From Owenia fusiformis (lineage: Eukaryota; Annelida; Polychaeta; Sabellida; Oweniidae), in NCBI GenBank assembly GCA_903813345.2, contig CAIIXF020000001.1, positions 60,407,885 to 60,467,884 on the forward strand: DNA of 60,000 nt. The letters are read 5' to 3'. Shown here piece after piece: positions 23,562 through 36,302 of the stretch (position 1 is the first letter of the stretch; each line of letters opens with the position of its first letter). The position numbers and the translations under genes were made by a program. The notes beneath the pieces were generated by a model that did no database searches, was not told where the DNA came from, and worked only from the letters and a program-made list of their open reading frames with translations.

Positions 23562-26500
23562 ATGAATAAAGCTATTTGGACAAATATATTACTGATCCTT
23601 CTTCACTTGGTGGCCGCTCCTAGATATTCAAGGGGCAAGGCAATCAATGGTACTGCCGTTCATCCATTGAACGACAAAGATGAGTATTCAGGTATTGCAA
23701 GATTAAATATAATAAAAAGCATATTTATGTCACCCTTGTCGAATTAGAGTAACTTGATTTAGAATAGTGTAGTTAAGCCGTAGTAGCACGCGTTATTACA
23801 GGAAGCGCTAAAATAAGCTTTCTATTACTCGGCACATCTTTTTGTTTTGCAATATAGAAGGATAGAAGCTAAGGTTGTGATGTTTCACGATGCAAATTAA
23901 GATTTTAGCGTATTTTTATGAGAAGGTAATACCCATATTTAAAGAGAAGGCTATTATGTTTATTTCAATTTTACAAAAATAGACGACTTCGCGTGATAAA
24001 TTGAAACTTGTCCAGACGCGTCCTAAGAATTTTCGTAACGTTGACATTTTATTTTCGGAGAACGAAGACATCCTGGTCATGTAGTTCTAAGCTGCATATA
24101 AAACGTCACTATCTGACAATAAACCTGAGGATTACATATGATTATCACTATTAAGATTGGACTAAATTGTCCTTTTATTCCCCAGTTGAATGATGTTTAT
24201 CGCTTTTTTACTCGAAGCCTTAGAAAATCTAAATCTGAGACCACGTCATCGTCGTGAATAGCACGAGTGCCATCATACGGCAATTAATTTCATTTTGTCG
24301 AAAATAATTTCATACAGTGGATCAAAGCACGCCCAAAAATCCATAAGTATATCTGATATTGCAAAGAACATAATTTCATGAATTAATCATGAGATTGTAA
24401 AAACCTTTCAAAAGTTAGTCTACTACTGTCTGCTTTTAAAGATCCGATGTTATCGGCCTTACAATAAGAGTAATAAAAGAGTTGATCAGAATGCATTCTA
24501 CCATATAGATCGAATTAGAGTAGGCCTGGTTTCAGATATTTTTTCAGATTCAGATATTTATTACTTTTACTATTTTGAAAAACATACATGACATTCAATA
24601 CAACATGACGCTCTCGAGAGCATATATGTTGGTTTTAACTGGACAGAAATTGGTCAGTGCCACCCAAGTCTGTTGGGAATCATTTCAAAAATGTAAAAAA
24701 TATTAATACTCTGGGACAGGGACACACAGGGCAATCTAAAATTATCTAAAAAACCTTTGTTTCTAAAATGGAGGGAAATTTAAATATTTGAAAAATATAA
24801 GATGGACAACCTTTTTCACAAGTCATATTTTTCCAAAAATATGTCAAATAGTTTTTCAAGCCTTTAATCGCACACAGTTCTGCTAAGTTTATGTGTGAGT
24901 TACTATCACGCCTAACCATCGACAACGTACAGTGACAAAATAAACGGGATAAAAATTGTGATGTAGGCTTTAAAATATTTATCTAACAGTAAGGAATATG
25001 ATGAATGAATGATGATGAATAAATGACTGTATTCATGCTGTCTATAAACTGTGAACAAAGTCAATATTTCACCAGGGTTATATTCGCCAACAACACCTCT
25101 GGTAATACTAGTAATGTGTGAAGTCATAACGGCGGGCCGTAGTAATGGCGGACCATAATGAACATTTGGTGAGTTTTCATGTTCGAATCGTAATATGGAC
25201 CTCAGAGCAGGTGTTATATCGACGAATACAGGCTCAAAAGCCTTCGAACCCCTCACTCCCCTCACTACGCGATTTGGGTCTTTTAACAATGAACAGAATA
25301 CAATTTTCGGTCATATTACGCCATAAATCATAAAATCTCGGTCTTTATTCCTTAAGTATTTCATGTTTAATTATATGTGCATGCTCTTGGGAAGACTTTT
25401 AACTGTCTAATTATGTTAACAGATTCCCAAACAGAGTACGAGTTTTTCTAGGTAATTCCATCGAGAAATTACCGAGAAAAAATCGAGCGCTACTCGAAAA
25501 TCTTTTAACGAAATTAGAAAGTTAAAAGTCTTGCCAAGAGCATGACAACGTACAGCTAAAGTGTACACCAGTAGATTTTGTCACTGTGCGTTGTCGATGG
25601 TTAGGCGTGGAGATACCGAACGTGAATTATACCATACCATTCCATATCATATCAAGCGTTATCATATCATGTCAACCCATAATACAAATCAATATCATAA
25701 CATTGACATTTTTATGATCCGGTTCAAAACAACATCTGTTTTGTTTTAAGCTGTTACCAGCGCAGGGAAAGACTAAGAGTGTATTCGTAACATTTGTACC
25801 CTGGGAAAAGAGGTTGGTTAATGATAAGACTTCATTGTATCATGTTATTGTAGAAATCCCTCAGTGTGCATCATTACGATGTCAAAACGGAGGGACGTGT
25901 ACTGAGACTAATGGTACATATGCTTGTAAATGCACATTGGGATTTCATGGGACTCTTTGTCAGGATGACCTGAACGAATGCGACACAACTATCTCCTCGT
26001 GCCATCCCTATGCAGAATGCGCAAATACAGTCGGTTCGTTCACTTGCACTTGCGGTCAAGATTACATTGGAAATGGTTTCAATTGCACATGTAAGTAAGT
26101 AAGGCAGTTCCTATGTTCCTATTATGAGTTACAGGGTGTCCGGAAAGTAAAGATACAAATGCTCCTATTTTAAGAGATTTGGATCTTTTAATGAAATGAA
26201 ACTGCTACGATTTGTAGAGAAAGATTATTACAATATATCTACCAACTTTCATCACATATAGTATTTACGTGTTTAAGTTACGGTTGTTATGGTTACGGCT
26301 GTGAGAGGTATGCGGAGCAGTTCCAGAACATCGCTAAACTGTCAAAAATTGCTAAAATACAACCATCTGAAACAGTGTTTTTTGCTGTATTTTCTATCAA
26401 TATTTTGCTTTGTTTGTTTTTTGTATTATTACTGCCATAGTTTTCTCTTTTATATAATGATGTCATTGTTACATATCAGAACTATTTTATGTCACTAATC

Positions 26501-29500
26501 AGTATAATCAAATAAATATCATCCAAGTGCCTAGAAAAAAACAGTCTCCGGATTAGTTGGAAAGTCAATATTGCATCTCCATAATACACCCATTCTCAAA
26601 GCAAAGAAACAATTCTTACAACGGATTGTCTTGACATTAAACCTTTCTATACATGACCCATATTCACCTGATAGAGCCTTTTTTACTTCTACCTAATGAC
26701 CATCTGAAAGCAATATTTGTAAGAAGTTCAACATACAAAATGAGTCTCAGCTGGAAGTCAATGTTATCAGCAATTTGAGAGACGGACAGCAATGATTTTG
26801 TCGAGTCTTTGAATTGCCGGTCAAGATGCACCAAAAATGTTTAGATAATGGGGAAAATATTGAATATTCAATGATATTAGTTATATGAAGAGATCAAATA
26901 ATGTTACAGTACTAATCCTTAAGCTGTTGTAGTACATAATTTGATGTAATATAGGAATAGATGGTAGAATGCCAAGATGTTATGAGCAGGAAAGAGAGTT
27001 GTAAAACACATTTGTGACGTTGCTCCACATACCATCGACTCCCGTTATCATAACGACCATAACCTTTTCATTTTAAAACTAAAAGTCATGGCCTTTGCAG
27101 GATATATTGCTATAATGTCATTCTTTATTCTGGAGCAATTTCATCTCATAACAGGTACATCTCTTAAAATGAGAGCATATGTATCTTTACCTTCCGGACA
27201 CCCTGTAATTATAAGGATGAAAAATGACGATCGCATTCGTATTATGACGATCACTTTAACATTTAATTTAAAGCAAAATATATTGCCAACATTTAAAAAC
27301 AAAAATACAAAAACCCAAAATCTTTACACCAATTGTAATCATACATTTACAGTAAAGCCCAGAAATGTGTGCCAGAATAGGCCCTGCGGAGACAATGGGA
27401 GGTGCGAAGAAGACCCAGAGCATCCGGAAGGATATAGGTGTTCATGCATCTTAGGTTTCACAGGAGAAAGGTGCAGTAGAGGTGATTGACTGATTGTTCC
27501 ATCAAAACTGAAATAGTTACACAACAACCGACCTGTTTCATTTACACTACTTAATTGCAAATATCTGAAACTAGACAAAGCTCACAATGACATAGATCAA
27601 ACAGATCTCACATTCTAAACGCCTAGGCTTAAGTCACCATCTTTGGATTAACAGGTGAATCATAATGACGCGCCGTGCGATTTGAGGGTTAAAAGTGTCC
27701 CTTTAACCAGACCAAAATGCATCTCTCGAACCAGACCAAAATGCATCTCTCGAATATTTGATCACCAATTTATTGATTTGTTCAATAGTAATTTTGATCG
27801 ATGTTTATATAATGATTATTGGCCTTTCCATGTTTCAGCACAAGCAGAATGTGCCGCCAAGCCGTGTCTCAATAAAGCTATGTGTGTGTCGTCACTTGAC
27901 GGATTCCAATGCTTATGCTTAGACGGTTTTAAAGGAAAGTTATGTGATGGTTAGTCAATCTTGTTTAAAAAGAGAGTAGAGAGTATTAGTTCCAACTGAT
28001 GTCATTTTTAAGCTATAATCAGTTTACTGTCACACGGTTGATACCATCTCACATACAATGTCATACGCAAAATATATGGGTTGGCTTTAACGAGGGTAAA
28101 CACGGTATTCAAACAATTAAATAATGCCATTGTGGTACCTGTGTAGAATGATTCAATATTAAATGCTATGTATATATATTCTTTAAAATCCTATATGTCG
28201 AATTTTTTCCATAGGGAGTTTAAGCTTGGAATGTTTTTCACAACCTAAACGTGAACGGAAAATATTTAAGCGATGCATTTGTATGGGCGATTTGTCATAC
28301 GTATAAATTGGCGTTTCGATTTTATATGCAAGCCGAAACTCCCTAATAACAAACTTTAAAACGTTGCAATTTTCAATTCGAAACCAGATTACGTTTCGTT
28401 TTCGCCAAAAGCACATGCGCAGAATCTGATACCTAAACATAAGTGAGCGATTAGATGATATGGTACATACGATGTGACTTAACAAAGGGCTGAGTAAAAA
28501 CTTGACTAATACCTATACTTAGCGCACTTTGAATGTGTGCGACCTTCGCACTGTGAAAATGTGCGAACTTCATTTATCAAATTACGGAAAATGTCCCATG
28601 TGTATAAAGACAGAATCTGTAGAATCTGTAAGCTATACTAATTCAAAAGATACATGTCTAAAACACTAGAAGGTATATACAATTTCAGTTTATGTCCATG
28701 AAGTTCACAGCTGTTTTATTCATGATGCAATTAGAACATTGTGACACACTTTCCATTTAATGCAAAACAATGCAAGCCTTTGTAAACGGCCCTCTCGTGT
28801 GCCATGTTCCCTTTATTTCAGAGGTTGATAAAAAGAGTAATTCCATAATTGATGGCGCCGAAGCCATTGAAAAGTCATTGGAGTCACAAATGCACATCAC
28901 CAGGAGGATAGTCCTTTACTTTTGTCTTTGTCTGCTTGTTTTATTCTGCGTTGTCATGGTGTTGGGGTGCATATTCATCATCCGAGTGTGCAAACGAAGG
29001 TGATGATTTAAGTAATACAGAATCCTTTAATATCATTTGAAAAGCATAAGTGCATGTAAAAAAGACATTGTCCATTCTTTACGAATCATAATACGCTGTG
29101 ATGACGTCCCTCTTTTACCAATAATGGCACTGCTCAGTTAATTATAAAACCATAATGCACTGTCTGTAATGCGATCTTATTTTAGGAGTGTACTCATTGA
29201 ATATCAAAATAATGAGATCAAAAATGGTCACGTTGAAGACGAGACAAAAACAGCATGGGGAAAAATAAGTCTCCAGGTTTTAGAGGAGATGTTCCTTTGT
29301 CTGTGTTGCTGTGGAAGAGCGAGAGTGGATGACAACTGGGTGGAAGCTATGACAGCAAGACTTTCGGCTCAGAGCTCTAATGATCCAAATGTGCATATTC
29401 GTAGTAAGTCATTATTGTCACCTTTGACATATTCAAGTTTGTCTCCGGAGATGAGACAGGATTTTCGCGACTATTTGGACTACACAAATGAAACTTAGAA

Positions 29501-29869
29501 TGAGGTAACATTGAACGTTTAATTGTGCCGAATGTGACCTTTAACCATACTGACATGACATTTGTTTGGGTTACCTTTCATGGCTCACCCTGTAATATAT
29601 TCATGTTTTAGTTTTCCATCTTTGTTCAACTAACTTTCAAATCAACACCTACGTGTTTTTATTTTCAAGGTCGTGTAAGTTGCAATGAATATAAGGCTAT
29701 AGTGCAGCAGCAACTAAAAAAAGCAAATGAACTGAAGCGTTCTAAATGTAGTGGCACCCAGACCAGAACTCTACCAAAAAGAATACACGAACTTCACTCT
29801 ACGAATAGAAAAGCATCATATCAAAGTTTCGTGTATGATGAAGTACCTCTAACTTCAGATTCAGACTGA
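23562..29869 (+). CDS. Type I membrane protein with four EGF domains (400 aa, 7 exons)
   Basis: Exons: 23562-23691, 25854-26090, 27353-27481, 27839-27949, 28822-28999, 29186-29403 and 29670-29869. Phases agree at every join, and EGF exons are phase 1-1, as is usual for EGF shuffling. Residues 1 to about 20 form a signal peptide. EGF1 is near 48-77 (CQNGGTC). EGF2 is calcium-binding, near 80-120 (DDLNEC...CANTVGSFTC). EGF3 is near 128-163 and EGF4 near 169-201. A membrane span lies at about 232-256, then RVCKRR and a cytoplasmic tail of about 140 residues. Residues 300-304 are CLCCC, a possible palmitoylation site. It could be a membrane-anchored EGF-type ligand or adhesion protein. No DSL, laminin G or kinase domain is visible, so I give no family name. 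Exon 6 may also read through its GTAAGT donor to a stop at 29498, giving an alternative tail. The exon 3 donor (GTGATT) is weak. Confidence 0.8.
24907..25609. mobile_element. 703-bp TIR element with nested hairpin
   Basis: CACGCCTAACCATCGACAAC at the left is repeated inverted at the right (GTTGTCGATGGTTAGGCGTG) and continues through AGTGACAAAAT with one mismatch. Inside, at about 25381-25542, CATGCTCTTGGGAAGACTTT pairs with AAAGTCTTGCCAAGAGCATG as a second inverted repeat. It lies in intron 1 of the EGF membrane-protein gene and is non-coding. Confidence 0.75.
26132..27205. mobile_element. 1.07-kb TIR element, TA target (Tc1/mariner-like ends)
   Basis: Left CAGGGTGTCCGGAAAGTAAA and right TTTACCTTCCGGACACCCTG, with TA on both sides (26130-26131 and 27206-27207). 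The arms are long: GTTATGGTTACG near 26290 still pairs with sequence near 27050. No intact transposase is seen. It fills intron 2 of the EGF membrane-protein gene. TA duplication and CAGGGTG ends suggest Tc1/mariner ancestry by inference. A solo CAGGGTGTCC end also lies near 57170 in a HEATR1 intron. Confidence 0.75.
28212..28345. mobile_element. 134-bp MITE in intron 4 of the EGF gene
   Basis: TAGGGAGTTTAAGCTTG at the left and CAAGCCGAAACTCCCTA at the right are inverted with two or three differences. Non-coding. Target duplication not resolved. Confidence 0.5.
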
Positions 29870-29952
29870 ATATAAAAGATTTGTATCCGATACAAAAAAC
29901 GTTAATTTCCCAAACGATAGTTATAGTGATCATTGTTTTGTTTGTCTATACC

Positions 29953-32038
29953 CACGGTGCGGTAGCCAAACTGCTTGCCTACTATGCACGCAGTTTGAAA
30001 GACTGACAAACTGCGCGCCTATCAACATTGCATCATAAAAGTTGGAGTCTGTGTTTTCAAACGTCATTTTAAGACATTTATTCTGAATTGTTTTATAGTT
30101 CAACACGTCCATTCGGTGGCGATTATATGATTCAACCACGTGATAGCGAAATGCATGTCCAGATGAACGTAGGTTTAAAAATATAAGCAGATTAATACAA
30201 AAAATTGACATCGATTTTTCGATCACCAATACATAAGTTGATATCGCACGTTTCACAGAAATATAAAACACTTGGGTTTTGATTCACAGGTACATCTCAA
30301 CCCAGTTTTCCCGTACAATACAAAATATTTCGTATTAAAATAGATGAACATGACAGAAAGAAGTAATAAAACACAAACTGCGCGCCTATTTTAGCCAGAA
30401 ATCACAAACTGCGTGCCTACTCTTCCAAACTGCGTGCATATTATCGATGACTTCTCAGTAATGCAGGCCTATGTGATTTCATGGGAGTACGTAGCAAAGT
30501 AAGTTGAAAAGGTAGAGATTGAAAAGGTTCAAAAAAATCAAAAACTAAAATTGGGTTGATGGTTGACAACCAGTGGAAATGTACATATTTATATTTTATT
30601 TTGTTCTTGTCTATATGATTTAACAAAAAATTGATGCAATAATTCGACTTCATCATATAGAGTTGAGTTCAAAAATCTCATGAAGATGGTTTTGTTCTAT
30701 TGGGGTCCTACTAAAAGACACCCAGGTGGCCCCCGCCTAGTCCCCATCGAAGTGCCGAAGTGCTTATTTTACTACTTTATTAACATGGTGCATGATGCAT
30801 GGTGCAACATGAATACAATTTGTTCATAAAAATTGTGTAAATATATATTGAATCCTTTTTTATTTATATTTTTGATTGATGCAGTCCAAAATGCCATTTC
30901 TTAGAATTCAATGAATTCCTCATTATAAAATGCTATAAAAATTCACAGTTTTAGCAAAATAAGTAAGAAAAAGATATTTACAACAATCTCACTCTTTCGA
31001 CTTGAAACTTATTACCCATGTTACCATAAATAAGTGACCATGCATGCATGACGAGCAAAAATTCAGAAATTCAAAACTTTTTCACTTAAACCTTTGAATT
31101 TTTGGGGATACAATAGTTCCGAGTCTATTTTATAGCATATGCCAAAGGAAGTAATACTTGAATGTCCCGACTGCAGTACATGTATAGTATACGAGCCTGA
31201 TAAATCCAAAGAAATTGAGAAAGGGTTGACACAATGTACTATTTCTTTTAAGGTTTGAGAGGACATCGGGCAAGAGGTTTTCACAGTCTTTTAATGTTTT
31301 TTCAAATGAGTCACTGCACTGGTACCTTTAAATAATCGCCTCTTTGGTTTCTTGATTGGTTTCCTTTTCTTCATTGGTGCGTTTTAAAATAACATCTTGT
31401 TTAATTCTGAAGGGGGTGTCATGGTTTTTGAAGATGCGCCGTTGTTATCTACATTTTTGTTAGGGTCAGACTTTGGTTTCTTTTTATATAGGGACAGGTT
31501 TAGTGAGTGGCGTTTACGTTTTCTGAAAATACACAACAAACTTGCACACAGCAAATTAGGCGCGCAATTTGTAAATATAGGCGCGCAGTTTGTAAATATT
31601 AGGCACGCAGTTTGTGAAATCCACGTGAAAGTATGCACGCAGTTTGACAGCGAAAAAAATAAAATCACGTTAATGGCTTGTCACTGTTTAACAAACAAAC
31701 TATGTTACTTAAACCATGTGCAGCAATCCTATATCTTTCAGAATATGCAAACACAAGGGCTGGAATAAACGTCAAACTACGAAAACCAGACATTATATGA
31801 CGCAACACTGTATAATTTTAACACGAAAGCTCCTTGGGAATCGAGTGCTACGTATAAACTAAGTTAGTCTCCACATCTTGGTACTGTCTGAAAACCAAAA
31901 CTAGCCTTGTATTTCCAGTAATTCCCATCCTCTTGGGAGTCGTGTCCTCCCTGTCTGTCATTTTGTGAATAGGCGCGCAGTTTGTCAGTGTTCCAAACTG
32001 CGTGCATAGTAGGCGCGCAGTTTGCCTACCGCTCCGTG
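29953..32038. mobile_element. 2.1-kb DNA transposon, Transib/RAG-like ends, 5-bp TSD
   Basis: The left end is CACGGTGCGGTAG and the right end, read inward, is CACGGAGCGGTAG. Both continue into CAAACTGC and a second inverted block, CTATGCACGCAGTTTG. ATACC flanks both sides (29948-29952 and 32039-32043). The 14-bp word AAACTGCGCGCCTA or close variants recurs near both ends in opposite orientations (for example about 30007, 30377 and 31560-31600), as expected of transposase-binding subterminal repeats. CACRRTG ends with a 5-bp duplication are the signature of Transib/ProtoRAG transposons. The interior has only broken minus-strand frames (about 31063-31284 and 31384-31668, the latter Lys/Arg-rich), so no transposase can be assigned. 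It begins about 80 bp after the EGF gene's stop codon. Confidence 0.7.
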
Positions 32039-33354
32039 ATACCCTCTGATCCAAAAAATCTGTGCGTCATCATCTAAACTAACAACTTTTGCCGGCAATG
32101 ATTATTATTTTTTATTGACTTTCAGAATTTAATATGCTGCAACTAATATATTTCATTTATTAAACATTGAAATTACTAGAGATTATTGAATGAGTTATTG
32201 GCGAGAAATCGCCATGGCAACGTTTTTTGGTATTTTGACGCCATGAGTGTTGTAAAGACACGATGTCTATTTCAAGTGTTAAAGTGGTGCTAATAGTTTG
32301 TTCATGCTGCAAATTATCTCGCAACAAGACAATCTCTTCGTTTTAAAACGAAGATATGTCTTGGTACGAGATGAGCTGCAAACAGTTCTCCACAACATCT
32401 ATAATCATCTTCCATTATTACATAAACCATAACCGTTTAATATGAAACAGTCCAAGAGGTTGGGAGACTATAGATCATAAAGTGTTTGCATTAATGCGTA
32501 AATTATTGATACTGTCAATCAATCGGGGTTGTTGGTGGCCTTTGTTAATGCCAACAATCGTACCATTCAATGCCCATTTTCTACCATGCGGCTATTCGGC
32601 GAACGAAATGGCTCCTTCGTATCGTGGGAGACCACCCTGGGGAGACCACTAGCCGTTCAGCTGAACTTTTTATAATACACTGGCCTTCGGAATCGATAAA
32701 CAGCCATGTAGGTTATCGAAAACAATGTCAGACGATCTTGAATTATAAATATGTTGTGGTCATGAAGACAGGTGTAACTTTTAGATAATTAAAGGACAAC
32801 TGAAACATTAATTTAAACCTAAAGGAATCAATTTCATTTGATCATGAATGTATTTGGACATGTCATCTAATCAGTAATGTGGCAACTGTTTCATTCTACT
32901 GAACGAAGCAGTGGTTTAATAAGCAATATTTATTAAATGTTTTGTGACGTATCTTTCGATTCTAGAAACATTTCGTTGCGGTTTTATTTTTACATCGTAA
33001 TTTTAATCGCCATCACTTTTCAAACGAATAACCATGAAATATCAAGACATCGTGCTGTTCTCATAGAACTTAATGTGACTGTCATTGACCATTTATTAAG
33101 CAGTAAGAAAATTAATTGCTTCATGGGTGACAAAATGTTTCTAGTTCCTGGTCGTCGAGTCTTACATTAGACTATACTACATTAGACTATACAAATGTAA
33201 CTTTTGGCGATCTGTCTGATACACGGTGTGATATGGGGTGAATTCTCAAGAGTGGGATAATATGTAACGTAAATATTTCAAAGATTCAATCATTTTTTCT
33301 CTCATTCAACAGAGAATTTTAGGTAGATATTGCTCTTGACCATGGAATAAGGTC

Positions 33355-33493
33355 GTTATTCACCTGTCGGGATGATACGGGTAATATCACTCGGGTGATA
33401 TATCGATATTCCCCTCGGTCACTGCGTTCCCTTGGGAGATATTGATATCATTCTTGTAATATTCCCCATATCAAGTCCCTCCTGGTGAATAAC
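33355..33493 (-). mobile_element. GTTATTCACC foldback element, copy 2 (inverted relative to copy 1)
   Basis: Bounded by GTTATTCACC and GGTGAATAAC. The flank TAGATATTGCTCTTGACCAT (about 33322-33341) is the reverse complement of sequence next to copy 1 near 12365-12385, so the repeat unit extends beyond the hairpin on that side. Confidence 0.6.
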
Positions 33494-34377
33494 TACTTTG
33501 TATTAGTCTTGCGTCTGTGCTCACTCTTCTTATACTTTTAATTACTAAATTATGGTATCAAGAATTCAAAAATGAAACTTGGAGCATGCCTAGCCTATCG
33601 TTAATAGATACACACAGCACTATACTATTTTAAACTATGTGTTACATTTTGATATTTTTACTTAGACGTAAAAAACTAATTTCACTTTTCTTATATGGAA
33701 AAATTAGATCTGTCTGCCAGACGTTTCCAGGTAATTTTTTGAGTTAATTAGTCTGTTAGTTGCAACGAATAAAATAAATTCAATCATTGTTACTTTCAAA
33801 TAGCTGGAGAATTGCTTTTGATGTTTAGCATTTGATTATAATCTGTACGTGGAATTATCTGTCAATAACATTTGCCGAAGAATTTCTATTTTGATGAATG
33901 AACTACATAGTCACTATTAAGCAAGATCAAAGCATGATAAATATCATAAATATAAAAAAACATCGGCGAATAATAATAATATCTTAAATCAATTGATGTT
34001 TCTGGTATGCTAAATATGACTGATGAAGTTTGGGTAGGCGACATGCAAAACAGTAAAACTATTATGAAATGATGGTCTTTCTATACATGAATACAAACAG
34101 GTACACTCTTCAAATGAACAAAACACAATTAATTATAGACAATGATCCACTTCAAATATTTTATTAAATTATATTTCTATATCGAATTGTATTCTTCCGA
34201 TCGTGTTGGCGCCACGACGTTAAAGTTTTAAACCAAATATGTTTCTATTAGGTTAACGAATGCATAAACATACAAAATAGCCCAATACCCATTGATTTGA
34301 CTTACTGTCCTTTTGGGAATATAGTGCCTCAAATTTTCATGAATCTCTATAAAAATCATAACATCTTAACACATAAC

Positions 34378-34555
34378 ACTGGTGGATCCAGAGGCTAAAA
34401 ATCCAAATTTTGAACCAATTCTTGATAATTTGGCCTAAAAGGCTCAAAATGCCAAGTAATGCTCAAAAAGGCCCACTAATTGAGGCTCTATACAATATTT
34501 GAGCCAAAAAGAAACTCAATTTTTTTCTAGGCTCACACGAGGGGGGTGCCACCTG
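34378..34555 (+). repeat. GGATCCAG-type repeat with GGCCT/GGCTC words
   Basis: Starts CACTGGTGGATCCAGAGGCT and contains repeated GGCCTAAAAGGCTC-like words, then a G run (GAGGGGGGTGCC). It resembles 5985-6245 in style. It is probably a fragment of a dispersed DNA transposon family. Confidence 0.4.
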
Positions 34556-35891
34556 GGCGTTATGATCAGAGACGTATAAAACTGTTTTATATGTCTCTGA
34601 ATGATGAACTCTAAAATCATTTTTCCTATCTCAGAAACAAATATTACATTAAAATTTGTCATGAATATGCAAGAAATGTGTATGAGGTATGGCAATATTA
34701 AAATATTTGAACCGCTTTCCAGAAGGCGAATGTTTCTTACTAATCGCCTACATTTTAGACATTAAATCATTTTGCTTACCTGTACTAAATTGATATGTAG
34801 ATAGAAGATGAGATGAGGGAAATTATTCAATTAGAAATGTTGACTTATACAATGCTAAGCATTTCATCAAAATTCAATTAATGAACTTCAAGTTGTAGCA
34901 TTATGTAAAAGTAATGATATAAATCTGTATACTGATTGATCTCAAACTTCAAAGCTCCCGTCAACGATGTGTAACAACAAAACGCATTATGCCTTTAACA
35001 AAACCATGTACTTGATAATAATTAAGTATAACCTGGCATAAAGCGACGGATTCAAGCGCAAAAAGGATGATAAATCATCAAAAGGGAAAATAAAATGAAT
35101 AGGCTGGCACTAGGGTAGCAATTGTTATAGTATTTTCCACGTATGGAAATGATAATTTTGCCCCCATTTTGCCCAAGACAAATAAGTTAGGAACAAAGTA
35201 CACTCCCAGGGCTCCACTTCATTGGAGCAGGTCCGGCTGGAGGCTGGAGGAGTTGGAGGCTCGTCATTCCAGACTGAGTGAACAGTGACTGATCTGGCAG
35301 TCTGGAAACGTCCCCAAGAGGGGTTTCTTCCAACCATATTGATCATCTTTGCACGTTCTGGACTTTACCGTGTGCACAATGTTCGACTGACGGAAGACGT
35401 GTGAACGACAAGAAGATGTAAATTGGGCAAGCAATAGCCTATCACAATGACATTTTACCTAAGTTAGCGGTATGTGGAAGCTCAACTGTTCTGGGCTACC
35501 CAAGTGTTCTGACTCTTGCCCAACTATTCTAACAACTCAAGTGTCCCGAGTTCAGTTATTTAGCCTAAATCAGGTCTGAAAATTTACAGAAAATGGTGCC
35601 ACAAAATAATTTTGCTGAAAAGTAACGCCTTGAGCCCCAAAATTTGAGCCATTTAGAGTTTTGGAGATACGGACCTAATATTGAAACCCATGTTTCCAAA
35701 AAATGTTGGTTTTCAGTCGGGGAGGGGTGATCGTGGCATAAATAGGCCTAACCCGAAAAACGATTAAGATTTGTTTTGAATATTACAAAAATTGATCTAT
35801 TTCCCTTCAATACTCCTATTCGCGATAAGAGTTCAGGTGGTAATTTACATCAATATCTCCCATGATGCATCGCTTTGGAAGGGACAACTTT

Positions 35892-36302
35892 GAGTCGGGG
35901 CAATCTGCGCGAGGTTCGGTTTTTACTTGGTTCGGTTTTCCTTTAAAGGAAGTACGTCATTCCCATGATTCAAAGTGCTTTTCTGTCATCGGTTCGGTTT
36001 AAGTTTGTCTAACAAACGTCTACAAATCCGAGACAGGTTGACATTATGTCATTACATTTGTTTTTGGTGTATACTTTTTGTTTTGACACGAAACAAAAAT
36101 ATTCACGCAAAATATGGTGTATCATGGGTAAGGACTGCTGTGAAATAATGAACATAAGTGACATCTATCTAAAATTAAATGTTTTATTAAGTTATAATTG
36201 CGCATGCGTCATAATAATTTGAACCAATTAAATTGCTGGATTTATTACGCATGCGCCAAAAACCGAACCAAAATATGGAATCTCGCGCAGATTGCCTCTA
36301 GT
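35892..36302. mobile_element. Mutator-like MITE, copy 2 (9-bp TSD)
   Basis: A 411-bp element colinear with 6423-6834 throughout: GAGTCGGGGCAATCTGCGCG at the start, CGCGCAGATTGCCTCTAGT at the end, and about 90% identity by eye. It is flanked by GACAACTTT at 35883-35891 and 36303-36311. Two independent insertions with different perfect 9-bp duplications fix the element ends exactly. Confidence 0.85.

Larger units (their letters stand above)
32044..35882. other. Intergenic stretch with dispersed repeats
   Basis: No gene recognised. It holds the GTTATTCACC element (33355-33493) and a GGCCT/GGATCCAG-type repeat (34378-34555). The relatively GC-rich minus-strand frame at 35125-35346 (73 codons) has no detectable family and no splice partners. 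Confidence 0.5.

Noticed and set aside
35125-35346. GC-richer minus-strand frame of 73 codons
   Set aside because: Has some protein-like character but no family, no splice partner and no start context that would support a gene.
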